A stretch of 43,308 bases of DNA from Terfezia claveryi (Eukaryota; Ascomycota; Pezizomycetes; Pezizales; Pezizaceae), in contig WHUX01000327.1 of NCBI GenBank assembly GCA_015179025.1, positions 1-43,308 of the forward strand. The letters run 5' to 3'. Positions 9,160-19,452 of this stretch are shown piece after piece. The notes beneath the pieces are model-generated. The model searched no databases and was not told the origin of the DNA. It was given only the letters and a program-made list of their open reading frames with translations. A program made the position numbers and the translations under genes. Within the stretch, counting starts at the first letter, position 1; every line of letters starts with the position of its first letter.

Positions 9160-12100
9160 CTATTCTGGGTCATTTATCTTTGTCGTCTTTCTCTGTTCCT
9201 GCATCTATGTCTGTTGACGAATCTCGCTTGTTTGGCAAGCATTTTGTAGTACCAATAACTGTTAAATTCAATAGTAAAACAGTGGTAACATCAGCTCTCA
9301 TAGATTGCGGTGCTTCAGGAAAAGCCTTTATTGATCAGACCTTTGTCAGTAAAAATTCGATACCAACAGCCAAGCTAAAGACCCCCCGCCTTCTTGATGT
9401 CATTGATGGCCAACCTATCTCTTCCGGGGCTATTACCGACCTCGCATGCCTACCTAGTGCCATTGGAGACCATTCGGAAAGCCTCCCCATGTTTGTAACC
9501 AAGCTCAAATACCCCATTGTCCTGGGGATCCCCTGGCTCCGAATGCATGATGTCTCCATTAACTTTGGCTCTTACACCTTGAACTTTAACAGCGGGTATT
9601 GCGAGAAGCACTGCAGTGCCCCACAGACTGCCGTTAAAGGATTATGTGCCCTACCACCCCCGATAGAGGATCCTAGCCAGGTGATGGCAGAAACCCCCCC
9701 ACTAAAACCCCTCGATATCAACTTTATTGGAGCAGGGGCCTTTGCTTACCTTACCAGAAGGCACAAGCTGAAAGCCCATACTCTATTAATCTGCGAAGTT
9801 AACCTGGAAATCAATAAGCTGCAGTCCAAGGAAGAATGGAAGTCCATGGTGCCGGGTGAATACCACGAATTCATTGACTTGTTCTCTGAGAAAGCCGCGG
9901 AGAAGCTGGCACCACATCGACCTTATGATCATACAATCCCCCTGGTGGAAGGAAAGACGCCCCCATACGGCCCACTCTATGGAATGTCTCGGCTGGAACT
10001 GGAGGCTCTAAAGAAGTACTTGGAGGAGAATCTCAATAAGAGCTTCATTCGGCACAGCTCTTCCCCAGCGGGTGCCCCTGTGCTGTTCGTCAAAAAATCG
10101 GATGGCTCCCTCCGGTTATGTGTTGATTATCGTGGCCTGAACGAGATAACGGTCAAGAACAGGTATCCCTTGCCTCTAATCCAGGAGACATTAGCCAGGC
10201 TTTCCAAGGCGAAATGGTTCACCAAATTGGATCTCAGAGGGGCATACAACCTGGTACGGATTGCTGAGGGGGAGGAGTGGAAAACTGCCTTCCGGACACG
10301 ATATGGCTATTTCGAGTACAATGTCATGCCCTTCGGCTTAACCAACACCCCGGCCTCTTTCCAACACTTCATTAATAACACCCTGCGAGACTTCTTGGAT
10401 GTGTTCTGCACGGCTTACCTCGATGATATCTTGATTTATTCGGATACCCTAGCAGAACACAAGATTCATGTCCGGCAGGTGTTGGAAAAACTGGAGCAAG
10501 CCGGATTGTACCTCAAGCCCGAAAAATGCGAGTTTCATGTGCAGGAGGTCAAGTATCTGGGACTGATCATCACCACGGAGGGCCTCAGAATGGACCCTGC
10601 CAAGGTTACCACTGTCTAGGAATGGCAAATCCCAGTAAATCTCAAGGATGTCCAAGCCTTTCTGGGATTCGCTAACTTCTACCGACGGTTCATTCTAGGG
10701 TATTCGAAGATCGTAGCCCCCCTCACCGCCCTGACCAAAAAAGACCGGTGCTTCAACTGGAATCCAGAAGCCCAATCCGCCTTCCAGAACCTCAAGGAAG
10801 CCTTCTGCTCAGCACCGATCCTGGCACATTTCGACCCTGACCAGGAATGTGTCGTCGAAACCCATACCTCCGACTATGTCTCCGCTGGAATCCTGTCCTA
10901 GTATGTCGATGGAGTCCTCCACCCAGTGGCCAATTTCTCCAAAAAGCACTCCCCGGCGGAGTGTAATTACGAAATCTATGATAAGGAGTTAATGGCCATT
11001 GTGCGAGCATTCGAGGAATGGAGACCACACCTGGAATCGGCAAAGGGGGTTATCGAGGTCCTCTCTGACCATAAGAACCTAGAGTACTTCACAACCACCA
11101 ATTTGCTAAATCGCCGACAGGCTAGGTGGTCGGAATTCCTCTCTCGGTTTAACTTCAAGATAAGGTATCGGCCGGGAAAGGCTGGGGGTAAGCCGGATGC
11201 ACTGACCAGGAGATCAGGAGATCTCCCTAAAGGGGGAATGAAAGGCTGAAGTACCAGAATCAGGTAGTACTGAAACCTGAAAATCTCGACCTGGCGGCCA
11301 ATACCCTTGCGGAAGCTGAGGCTGACCTCCGACAACAGGTGAGACAGGCATATGAGGACGACCCCCTGGCTAAGGAAATTATCACTGCAGTGGATTCTGG
11401 CCAGCGCCGCCACCCCAAGATCTCCCTAGCCGAGTGTACCGTCCAGGAAGGCCTCCTCTACCACCTCGAATGGCTGTATGTGCCGGAAGGAGAGCTGCGC
11501 CTTCGATTGTTCAAGGAACACCATGACAGCCTGGTTGCAGGTCACCCTGGAGTGCCCAAAACGTTAGAGCTTCTGGCCAGGGAATACACATAGATTGACC
11601 AGCGGAAGGAAGTGGAGCGGTACGTACGGAACTGCCATGTTTACAAGCGTGCTAAGCCTGTCCACCACGCCCCATATGGCACTCTGAAGCCCCTGGATAT
11701 CCCGGATCAGCCGTGGCTGCATCTGACCATGGATTTCGTGACGGGATTGCCAGAAGACTCGGGATTCAATGCCATCTTTATGGTGGTAGATCGGTTGATA
11801 AAAATGAGGCACGTTATACCTTGCTGGGATACCTGCTCTGCCCCAGAGTTAGCCAATCTCTACCTCAATAATGTATTCCGATACCATTGCCTCCCTGAAT
11901 CGATCATATCCGACCGTGGCCCTCAGTTTACCTCAGAATTCTGGCAAGCCTTCTGCGAACTTCTGGGGATCAAAGTGCGGCTGTCAACGGCATATCACCC
12001 CCAGACGGACGGCCAATCAGAGAGGATGAACGCCATTATGGAGCAATATCTGCGGGCCTTTGTCAACTACCAGCAGGATAACTGGGTTTTGCTGCTGGCC

Positions 12101-12781
12101 ACCTGCGAATTCGCCGCGAACAACCAGTTCTCGGAATCCTCCAAAACCTCTCCTTTCCTGGCCAATTACGGTTGGCACCCCCGATTCGTAGACACCCTAG
12201 CTCCCCTGCAGAAAGCCCAACCCCCACCCAAGGAATTCGCAGCCGGAATCGCTGAGCTCCACTCGACCCTGAAGGCAGAGCTAAGGTATGCGCAAGCCAG
12301 GCAAGCGGAGTATGCCAACGGATCATGGTTGCCAGCCCCCAGATATCAACCAGGGGACAAGGTGTGGCTCTCTAGCAGGCACTTCCGAACGGAACGGCCA
12401 TCTCGCAAGCTGGATCACAAGTTTCTAGGCCTCTATGAGGTGTTAGCAGCTGTGGGCACTCATGCTTATCAGCTGAGGTTTCCCAAGAATATCAAGCGCC
12501 ATCCGGTCATTCATGTCTCGGAGATTGAGCCAGCTGCCGACAATCCCCTTCCAGGGCAAAATCACCCCCCACCTCCTCCATTAGTGATCGCAGGTGAAGA
12601 GGAGTGGGAGGTTGAGGAGGTACTGGACTCAAGGAAACGCTATGGACTAGTTCAGTATAAGGTCAAGTGGTTAGGGGATGAGGAGGCTACCTGGCAACCT
12701 GCAGGGGACTTGGAGAATGCGCAGGATTTGGTCGCCCTATTCCACCAGCAATACTCAAGGAAGCCTCGCCCAATGGAATGA
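9114..12781 (+). pseudogene. pol: C pol: protease, RT, RNase H, integrase, chromodomain; several lesions
   Basis: Pol is read in the -1 frame from the slippery site. The protease motif is DCGAS at 9303-9317 (DSGAS is usual), with the distal [12 protein letters not shown] runs to about 10610 with [19 protein letters not shown] and YLDD at 10416-10427. RNase H follows ([27 protein letters not shown]), then integrase with catalytic Asp 11732-11734, Asp 11912-11914 and Glu 12020-12022 (35 residues between the last two). A chromodomain lies at about 12594-12755 (EEWEVEEVLDSRKRYG, YKVKWLGDEEATWQP). Lesions are TAG at 10617-10619 and 10899-10901 (Gln in E), a 1-base loss near 11231-11240, and TAG at 11591-11593 (Trp in E). 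There is also Cys-to-Tyr in the integrase zinc finger (11642-11644), and His at 10863-10865 replaces the Asp seen in E RNase H. Confidence 0.93.
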
Positions 12782-12956
12782 TGTTGTGTCTTTTGAGAGT
12801 CATACGGTGGGGCCCGTCCGACTCTCGTTCTTCTTGCTCTTCTCCTTCTTCTTGTTGTTTGGAGTTGGAATCCTTGTCGTTGCCTTTGTTGTTGTTTCCT
12901 GTGTTGATTTTGCCGGTTATCGTGCCTAGGCCTCCTAGTCGCTGGAGCTCCAGCCT
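12782..12956 (+). other. C 3' untranslated region with a dyad
   Basis: T-rich sequence between the pol stop and the polypurine tract. It contains GAGAGTC (12795-12801) facing GACTCTC (12820-12826), with GTCCGACTCTCGTT identical to part of the U3 palindrome of E (22669-22698). The equivalent E segment (22742-22852) is shorter, and no reading frame is shared, so I treat it as non-coding. Confidence 0.55.
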
Positions 12957-12969
12957 AAAGGGGGGATAG
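12957..12969 (+). promoter_or_regulatory. C polypurine tract
   Basis: AAAGGGGGGATAG directly precedes the 3' LTR. The identical 13-mer lies in the matching position of E (22729-22741, reverse strand). Confidence 0.85.
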
Positions 12970-13448
12970 TGTCACAACCATGTTCTTAGTCTTGATTTGA
13001 CACTCGAACAGGCTTGTTCGGGTGTCGTCGATGGGTGATTGTTATCTTAGCTTCTGAGATAGAAATCTCGGAAAGCTTATTCCTTCCACGGCCTTGGCCT
13101 GGAATCATGTATATATATCTTCGTCCCTCCGCCCTCTCGTTGGATCCCCATCCAACGTCTTGTATATCCAATACAGGGCCTTGCTTCTCTCCACGTTAGT
13201 GCATCTCCCTTGTGCACCTCCTTGTCTCGCCTCGACTCTGCAGCCCTGCTGCCCACCTTGACACACGCAGCAAACTGCTTCCGTGTGTCTCGTGTCCCTT
13301 GCCCTCTGTCCCTCTTGCCTCTTGCCCTTGCCTCCCGTCACAGCCTCCCCCTGGTCACACACGTAGCGTTCCTACATGTGTATCATCCTAGCCTTGCCCT
13401 TGCCCCGGCGTACCCCTTGGTCGCCTTGCCCCCAGAGCCATCGTTACA
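12970..13448 (+). repeat. C 3' LTR
   Basis: 479 bp, TGTCACAACC...GTTACA, followed by AACTT, the second copy of the target duplication. It has one U3 palindrome (12999-13026) where the 5' LTR has two. Confidence 0.95.
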
Positions 13449-14116
13449 AACTTTACCACTCTACTTATTAATAGAATTTTTAAAGAGAGTATATGCATGA
13501 GAATGCATTCAGAGGTCATACACTTCCATTACCCAATCCCTTTAACGCTATTCCTTAGATACACTATGATATCTATATGAGTGATTAAGTCAAGACAGTT
13601 AGTTGTAGTAGGGTATTGGTTATACCAGGGGAGGGTAGGTCTCTTACTTGAGCTATAACATTACTTCCCATTTCAAGGCAGCTGTCCTCAGCTGGATACA
13701 AGTCCTGCCGACCCTGGAGAAGACAAGTACTAGTAATGACTCAGGTAACTATGATGGCTAGGCTCTAACCTTATCGCTAGATACCTCTATCCCATTTAAA
13801 GGTACCATAAGACCGCTGTGCCTATACATACATGCCATGGCCATTAAAAACCAAACCTCTCACCAAAAAACCCATAGGGAATAGGCAACGAGTAGAATGG
13901 TAAAAGGTACCATGTCTTCATCCATTGACAACCTTGACATAGGTCTGAACATCAGATGTATGCTTTCCCAACTGTCCAACCCGACTTGGCTGTGCAAGGG
14001 GGGGGTCTTGTTCATTTATGCACTCATGGCGCTTGTTCGGGTCTTCAGCGCTCGCATTGCTGGCTTGGGTCAAGGCAGAGGCCTTTGAGCTTTGAGGTTA
14101 AATGGAGTCTTTGACT
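13449..14116. other. B interior, left part, no gene seen
   Basis: B sequence resuming after C. It contains ATTACTTCCCATTTCAAGG at about 13664, similar to the LTR-adjacent tract of B (GTACTTCCCCTTTCCAAG, 7346), which hints at an older internal duplication or another LTR edge. A 63-codon open frame at 13897-14088 has no recognisable feature and I do not call it a gene. Confidence 0.5.
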
Positions 14117-14306
14117 AAAGTGGGGGTCTTCACCTAACATAGGGTCCTTCAACCAAAGTGGGGGTCTTCATCCAACATAGGGTTCTTGAACCAAAGCAGG
14201 GGTCTTCTCCCAACATAGGGTTCTTCAACCAAAGTAGGAGTCTTCACCCAACATAAGGTCCTTCAACCAAAGTGGAGGTCTTCGCCCAAGGCAGGGTCTT
14301 TGAGCT
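14117..14306 (+). repeat. 38-bp minisatellite in B, five units
   Basis: Five head-to-tail copies of a 38-bp unit starting AAAGTGGGGGTCTTCACC and ending CCTTCAACC, with a few substitutions per unit; the last copy drifts into GTCTTTGAGC sequence. Units are contiguous without unique spacers, so this is not CRISPR-like. Confidence 0.88.
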
Positions 14307-14596
14307 TTCGAGCTCAAATGGGGTCTTTGAGAGCTTTCAGAGCTCGAACGGGGTCTTAGAGAGCTCGATAGCTCAGAAAAAAAATTTCTTAGCATTTGCT
14401 ACTTAAGGCGAGGGCTTCTCTGAGTTGTAGTGCTCTATCCAGCTCATACTAGGCTTCCCATGCCGACATCTGGTAGCTGTCTAGCATAGATATCCACCCT
14501 AGTACTACTCCCCGTTTTCAATCAGGTGTCCCAACTGATAACTCCCCCCTCTGCAATCCTTCTAGTGCAGAGAAAAAAAAATAGCCTTGTTTTGGG

Positions 14597-15150
14597 GGGT
14601 TTGCTTGCTCGGGTGCTTTGCTCGCTCGGGGGCTTTGCTCGCTCAGGGGCTTTGCTCGCTCGAGGGTATTGAGCTATGCTCGCTCAAGGGTATTGAGCTT
14701 GCTCGCCGGGAGTCTTAAGCTTGCTTGTTCTAGGGTCGTGAGGGTATTAAGCTTTGCTCGCTCAGAGGTATTGGGCTGTGCTCGCTCGAGGGTATTGAGC
14801 TTGCTCGCTGGAGGTCTTGAGCTTGCTTGCTTGAGCATTGTGAGCTTTACTCACTTAGGAGTATTGAGCTTTGCTCACTCGGGAGTATTGAGCTGTGCTC
14901 GCTTAAGGGTATTAAGCTTGCTTGCTGGGGGTCTTGAGCTTGCTTGCTTGAGAGTCATGAGCTTTGCTTACTTGTGGGTATTGAGCTTTGCTTGCTCGAG
15001 GGTATTGAGCTGTGCTCACTCGGAGGTATTGAGCTTGCTCATCGGGAGTCTTGAGCTTGCTCGCCGAGGGTCTTGAGCTTGCTTGTTCGAGGGTTGTGAG
15101 CTTTGTTCACTTGAGGGTATTGAGCTTTGCTCACTCGGGGGTATTGAGCT
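14597..15150 (+). repeat. GAGCTTGCTCGCT minisatellite with 117-bp higher-order repeat
   Basis: Short units of 22-24 bp of the form GAGCTTTGCTCACTCGGGGG plus TATT or TCTT are arranged into a five-unit block of 117 bp, clear at 14744-14860 and 14861-14977 and continuing more loosely after that. Since 117 is a multiple of three, one plus-strand frame stays open from 14618 to 15076 and gives 39-residue repeats beginning VLSFARS and VLSFAHS. The open frame lies antisense to B's inferred direction and may be a by-product of the period. Confidence 0.85.
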
Positions 15151-15156
15151 GTGCTC

Positions 15157-15268
15157 TCTCGTCAGGGGGCTTATTAGCTAGCTTACTCGTTGCAGGGCTT
15201 ATCAGCTCGCTGGCTCATTAGGGGGCTTATACGCTTGCTTGCTCGTTGGGGGACTTATAAGCTCGCTC
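15157..15268 (+). repeat. 28-bp minisatellite in B, four units
   Basis: Four contiguous 28-bp units of the type CTCGTTGGGGGACTTATAAG plus CTCGCTCG directly follow the previous array. They share the GCTCGCTCG core, so both arrays probably grew from related seed sequence. Confidence 0.8.
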
Positions 15269-15565
15269 GATATCTAGAACATTGAGAATCTCAATATAGG
15301 ATTATTATGTCAGCTAAAACAAGCTAATAAGCAAATAGGAGGGGGAAATAATTATTTTCGACTTCGCTTATATAGCTGAATAATCCAGCGCCATAACTTT
15401 AGCCATTTATAAGCTGTCCAACAGTGTGTAGGTAAGGAGGGGTGATTAGACTCGGTACAAGCAAAGTTTGCTTCTAGAGTGCTCTGGAAGGGGTTACGAC
15501 AAATATAGAGATAGAAGAGGCGAATAGAGCAATATTGCCAGTCCCAAAGGTTAGGAGCAATGTAA
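15269..15565 (-). other. B leader region next to 5' LTR
   Basis: About 300 bp of unique sequence between the repeats and the LTR. On the minus strand the bases after the LTR are TTACATTGCTCCTAACC, where a primer-binding site would be. I could not match it to a tRNA end or to the B LTR itself. Confidence 0.45.
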
Positions 15566-15874
15566 TGTTAGGGGCTAGCCAGGTGATCAAGGCAATGTTG
15601 TTGGAATACAGGTATTTGGAGGGTTATTAGTGAAGTAAAGGCAAGATCACATAACTTGGTCCTAACTGCACATATGGTTACGAGGTGAACCTAGAATTGG
15701 TCTTTCAACTTAGAACTTAGAACATTACTCGGAAAGCCAAAAGCTAGATACAGGAAGTGGGCACATATATAGGAAGTAGGGTTCATTAGGCTTCCAATCC
15801 ATCGAATTGCAACATATCACCTGATCTATAATGATTTGCATACCCCCCACCCCTATTTGCCTTGCGCCATAACA
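15566..15874 (-). repeat. B 5' LTR
   Basis: 309 bp, TGTTAGGGGC...CATAACA, matching 7036-7345. A1 protease sequence resumes immediately after it. Confidence 0.88.
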
Positions 15875-17891
15875 ACAGTTTACTTGTATATAAGCTGATC
15901 TTATACTATTTACTATGATTCTAGATCCCTTCCATACACTTAGCTAAAATTAAGGAATATTTTCCAGTTACATAGTAACTGGTTTCTAATAGGTAGAAAT
16001 TATTACTTACACTTTGCTAAGAGTAGGTTTTCTTAGTATCATGTCCTATCTAGTCAAATGAGATACATAGAACAATCATTCACTTATATAACCTATCCAA
16101 TCTAGTTTGATAGTACAAGCTTTGTTTATCATTTCTTTTAAGCCTTTAATTTCTGTACTTAAGGATTTCTTCTTAATGCCTCTAGTTGGTATTTTGTATA
16201 AGTATATAAATTGAGAATTGATTAAGTTACCTCCCTTTGTTTAGGGATCAATTAAAGCTAGTGCAGGGTATTTATTAGCTTTAATAAATACCTTGCTAAA
16301 ATCTAGTACCTGTCTTGACAAGTGTTATTCTTTGATTTTATTCTTGTTTTTATCCTTAGTAGCTATTAGTATAGCTAAATCTTGTGCGGCTATACACATG
16401 GTACTTTAGTTTATCTTTTCTTATAGTCCTTATAGAAGTGTCTAGAATTCCAATATCATAGATATTTCTTGTCTCTAATTAATTGTATTTTTGTCTTTTA
16501 ATTCAAATTTTTTGTAATGGTATACTAATCTGAGTCCTTCTATTTTTTGGTATTGGGTTTGGTGCTGGGATTGCTATTATGATTGAATCCTATTTTTTAT
16601 TGTTGATTCTGGTTACTATATAAACTATAACTATAATTTATATTTCAAGGATATTATTATTGGGATGTATTTGGTGTAGGTAGTAGGGCAATAACTTTCT
16701 TTGTAGCTTCACATAACTCCTTTATATGTACAAGCTTATTATATGCCTATTCTTCTTTAATTTAAGGAATTAATGTAGCTGATATATATGGTGGCAGGTG
16801 ATTAAGAAACTTTCTTCTTTTTATACTGAAGTATCTTCCAAATCTATTTTTTTGATAACTAACCAACATTACATTACTGTAGCCTAAGAGTCAAAATATT
16901 GTGAGTCTTGCCCTTTTTTATCTTCTTTCCTTATCTTTTCTGGTAGATTAATCTTCACTCTTTTTAAAGCATAGGTTGTTTAATGGTTACCCATTATAAC
17001 CATTCCCATTATAGATTCCTATTACTAGTATTTAATTAATTTTTCTTGTTTAAGTTTTCTTTTTAAAGATTGACTTCCAACTGATGATGCTTTATCAGAG
17101 TCTGAGCTATTATCTCTATTATTATTGGGGTCTTGTTCTCCTCTTTGTGTTTTCTGTTTTTGTTGGTCTAGTCCTGTATCTAGATTATTATTGTCTTCCA
17201 GTAATTTTATATCTTCCGGTAATTAGTCTTTGTTATCTAGTTCTTTAACTGACCTAGCTGTCATTTCTGGTATTTCTGGTGCTTGACCTTTACTTTTCAA
17301 TTAATCTTTTAGTGTTCTGAGGAATGCTTCTAGCAGTTCTTTACTAGGATTAAAAAAATCCTTTGCAATATATGCTGATTCTTCTAGATAAGTGCCACTC
17401 ATTATGAATTCAATTATTTTTTCCCAGTTATTTATTACTTAATTTAGTTTCTTTAAAAATGAAACAATAGGTTTCTTTAATTGTTTACTTAAAAATGTAT
17501 TTATTTCTAACTCCTTTTCTTCAAATGGGTATAGTATTAGCCATAAATAGTATTTTACTATAGCTTCCATTAAAAGTCGAGTATCTTCAGGATAATACTT
17601 TTAGGCATATCCCTTTGAGCAAGTATATTGTAAAATCTCCTTAATTGTTAGAAAATGTCTATCCTAAAATACTTTTGGTATGAGAGACAATACTATACTA
17701 AAATATAATTTGGTTCCAACTCTATCTGGATCTCCTATTTCTATATTTATAGATAGATTTATTTCCTCTTCTGTATTAGGAACTATAAATCTAGTCTTAC
17801 TAGGACTTTTTTATACTAATTTCTTAATATTTTCAGGTAAGATAGTTAACTACTTGTATCTCTTAATCTTCTTACTAAGTTTAGATGCCAT
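15875..17891 (-). pseudogene. gag: A1 gag and protease remnant
   Basis: Minus-strand coding remnant with many stops. A likely start is the ATG at 17889-17891 (MASKLSKKIKRYK). The capsid-like part is readable at about 17700-17290, for example KYYLWLILYPFEEKELEIN and SGTYLEESAYIAKDF, and is Lys/Glu-rich as expected for Gag. Near 16100-15950 the reading gives DMILRKPTLSKV, like the distal part of a Ty3/Gypsy protease (DMILGKP). I did not find an intact zinc knuckle or the DSG motif. The remnant ends at 15875, where B split the gene, and the RT part continues at 7035. Confidence 0.7.
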
Positions 17892-18656
17892 TAATACCTG
17901 ATTTCATTATCTATCTGCAACTACTTGCAGCTAGTTATACGATATGATTTTTGAGTTACTTTTCTCCTTTGGTACCTTACTATGCTGATGGTAAAATAGC
18001 TAATGATCCTTATAATCTCTGTTTGACTAATAGTTCTATTGGCTTAGTAGCTTACTTGGTTGGTGAGGCTAGATATTAGGATTCTGATATTTCTTATAGT
18101 CCTCGTTTTTCTTTATCTATTGGTCTAGAATCTAGTTCTAGTTCTTCCAACAAAAGTGTCACTTTTTCTGATTAGTATGTTGAGGTAGACATTAAGGGCA
18201 CAAAGGTATTGGTAGAGATGTCTGGGCCTAAGGAAGGTTCTGATGGAGGTAATTCTTTTCTGAAGGAAAGGGCTGCAATGAAGGTAGTTAGATTTGAGCC
18301 TTAAGATAGTAACACTTAGTTTTTTAGACCAATAGTTCCTGGGACCTGGGGAGCTGGTTTTTCCATGATATACTAGTTCTAAAGGTACAGATGTAATAGC
18401 TATTGCTAGAAGTGCAAGATGATTTATTGATCTTATTAGAAAAAGTATTGTGAACAAGAGTAGAATTGTTTAATATAGAATACTATAGCCTATTAGAGCT
18501 CTATTTAGCTTGCTTCTAAGTCTATTATTAATGTACTGCATTTGAGAGTCTGATATCTCATTGTTAGATAATTTTGTTAGCTAGCTAGTTGAATAATGAT
18601 ATTAATTTTATATATGTAAATATATATTGAATTGTATATACTTGTATGTATATAAT
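17892..18656 (-). other. A1 5' leader, inner part
   Basis: This aligns with A2 42553-43308 (reverse), which is far less mutated. It contains the segment whose antisense reading includes EMSGPKEGSDGGNSF in both copies. D1 inserted at its outer end, and the rest of the leader is at 37987-38054. Positions 18652-18656 (ATAAT) form one side of the D1 target duplication. Confidence 0.8.
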
Positions 18657-19437
18657 TATAACAAACTTTAATCCAAACTACAAATAATATAAGGGATGGA
18701 ACTTGTAGGAATGTGAGGTATGTTGTGCATAGTTCGGCACTCTGGGATTAAGTAAAAGATAATAAATATTCAAGTATTAGAGAAGGACAAGATTGATAAA
18801 GTTGAGTAGGTATATGTGTTCAGGGGTCGGAGGTAACTTGGACGAGACCAAGATCGAATAAGTAGGCATAAACAAGGTCAAGATTAAGGATATGAAAGTC
18901 TAAGCTATGAGCAAGAGATAGAAGGTTAATATATTGTAAACAACTAGGTATAGGAGAGTAAATAAGTTGTAGCATGAACAAGAAGAGAGAAAGAAAATAG
19001 ACAGGAGAAACTGGTTCCTTTCATAGGAATCCAGTTTATTCAAAACTCTTAATTCTCATTAGAAATCATAGGTTACAAAGTAAAAAGAATGAACTAGAAG
19101 ATTTATGTATGAACTAGAAAACCATAGAGTTTCAACAAAACATTCTGTTCCTCATAATATGAATCTATTAAAAGGTTCTAGTAGATTCCCAAATAAGTGA
19201 GTACCTAATCTAGACTTCCGAAATGTGGTCGGTTGTCATGTAGGTTAGGGCTGGGATAGAGGTTTGAGTTACTGAAATTGGAATAGCAACTAAAGGGCCA
19301 GCAATAGCACAGTAAACTCATGCTAGGTCAGAATCATATTAAACTGCAAGTATATTTGAGTCAGCAAGTATATGGGTTGCCAATATAAAAAGGAGGCTGG
19401 AGGTTTTTGAGACATAGGTAAGGGTTAGTTCATAAAA
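18657..19437 (-). repeat. D1 3' LTR
   Basis: 781 bp, alignable end to end with 37201-37981 and with the D2 LTRs in reverse. In own orientation the family LTR begins TGTTTCAAACCAAACC and ends TTGTTACA, but here the ends are mutated (TTTTATGAACT...GTTATA). Confidence 0.92.
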
Positions 19438-19452
19438 GTATGCCCTCCTCTG
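19438..19452 (-). promoter_or_regulatory. D1 polypurine tract
   Basis: Minus-strand AGAGGAGGGCATAC abuts the 3' LTR; D2 has AGAGGAAAGCCTAC in the same place. Confidence 0.65.

Larger units (their letters stand above)
7387..13448 (+). mobile_element. C: recent plus-strand chromovirus inserted in B
   Basis: A full-length Ty3/Gypsy element with LTRs 7387-7903 and 12970-13448. It is bounded by an exact 5-bp duplication AACTT (7382-7386 and 13449-13453). LTR ends are TGTCACAACC...GTTACA. Order is LTR, primer site, gag, -1 frameshift signal, pol (protease, RT, RNase H, integrase, chromodomain), polypurine tract, LTR. The two LTRs differ at about nine positions plus one 38-bp duplication in the 5' LTR. 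It is a close relative of E but a separate lineage. It has at least six coding lesions, so it is not autonomous. Confidence 0.96.
7036..15874 (-). mobile_element. B: non-autonomous LTR element with minisatellite interior, split by C
   Basis: Two ~310 bp direct LTRs (7036-7345 and 15566-15874) flank an interior that is only about 2.1 kb once C is removed. Orientation is taken from the purine tract beside the left LTR (minus-strand CTTGGAAAGGGGAAG just upstream of TGTTACGG). I see no gag or pol motif in 13454-15565. Most of it is tandem repeats and AT-rich filler, which fits a LARD/TRIM-like element dependent on another element's proteins. It sits in A1 between protease and RT. Flanks AAAGC and ACAGT do not match, so the target duplication is not visible. 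Confidence 0.8.

Noticed and set aside
12678..12929. Open frame after C pol with a strongly hydrophobic stretch, possibly an env-like membrane protein
   Set aside because: It overlaps the pol end in another frame, has no signal peptide or glycoprotein features, and the matching E region is shorter and does not keep the frame. A T-rich untranslated region explains the hydrophobic codons.
13897..14088. 63-codon frame in the B interior as a small gene
   Set aside because: It has no motif, no conserved counterpart in the window, and lies in a non-autonomous element on the strand opposite to its inferred direction.
14117..15268. Regularly repeated units suggestive of a CRISPR array
   Set aside because: Units are contiguous with no unique spacers, periods differ (38, 22-24, 28 bp), and the context is a eukaryotic LTR element.
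15548..15565. tRNA-type primer-binding site next to the B 5' LTR
   Set aside because: TTACATTGCTCCTAACC has no TGG start and I could not match it to a tRNA end from sequence alone.
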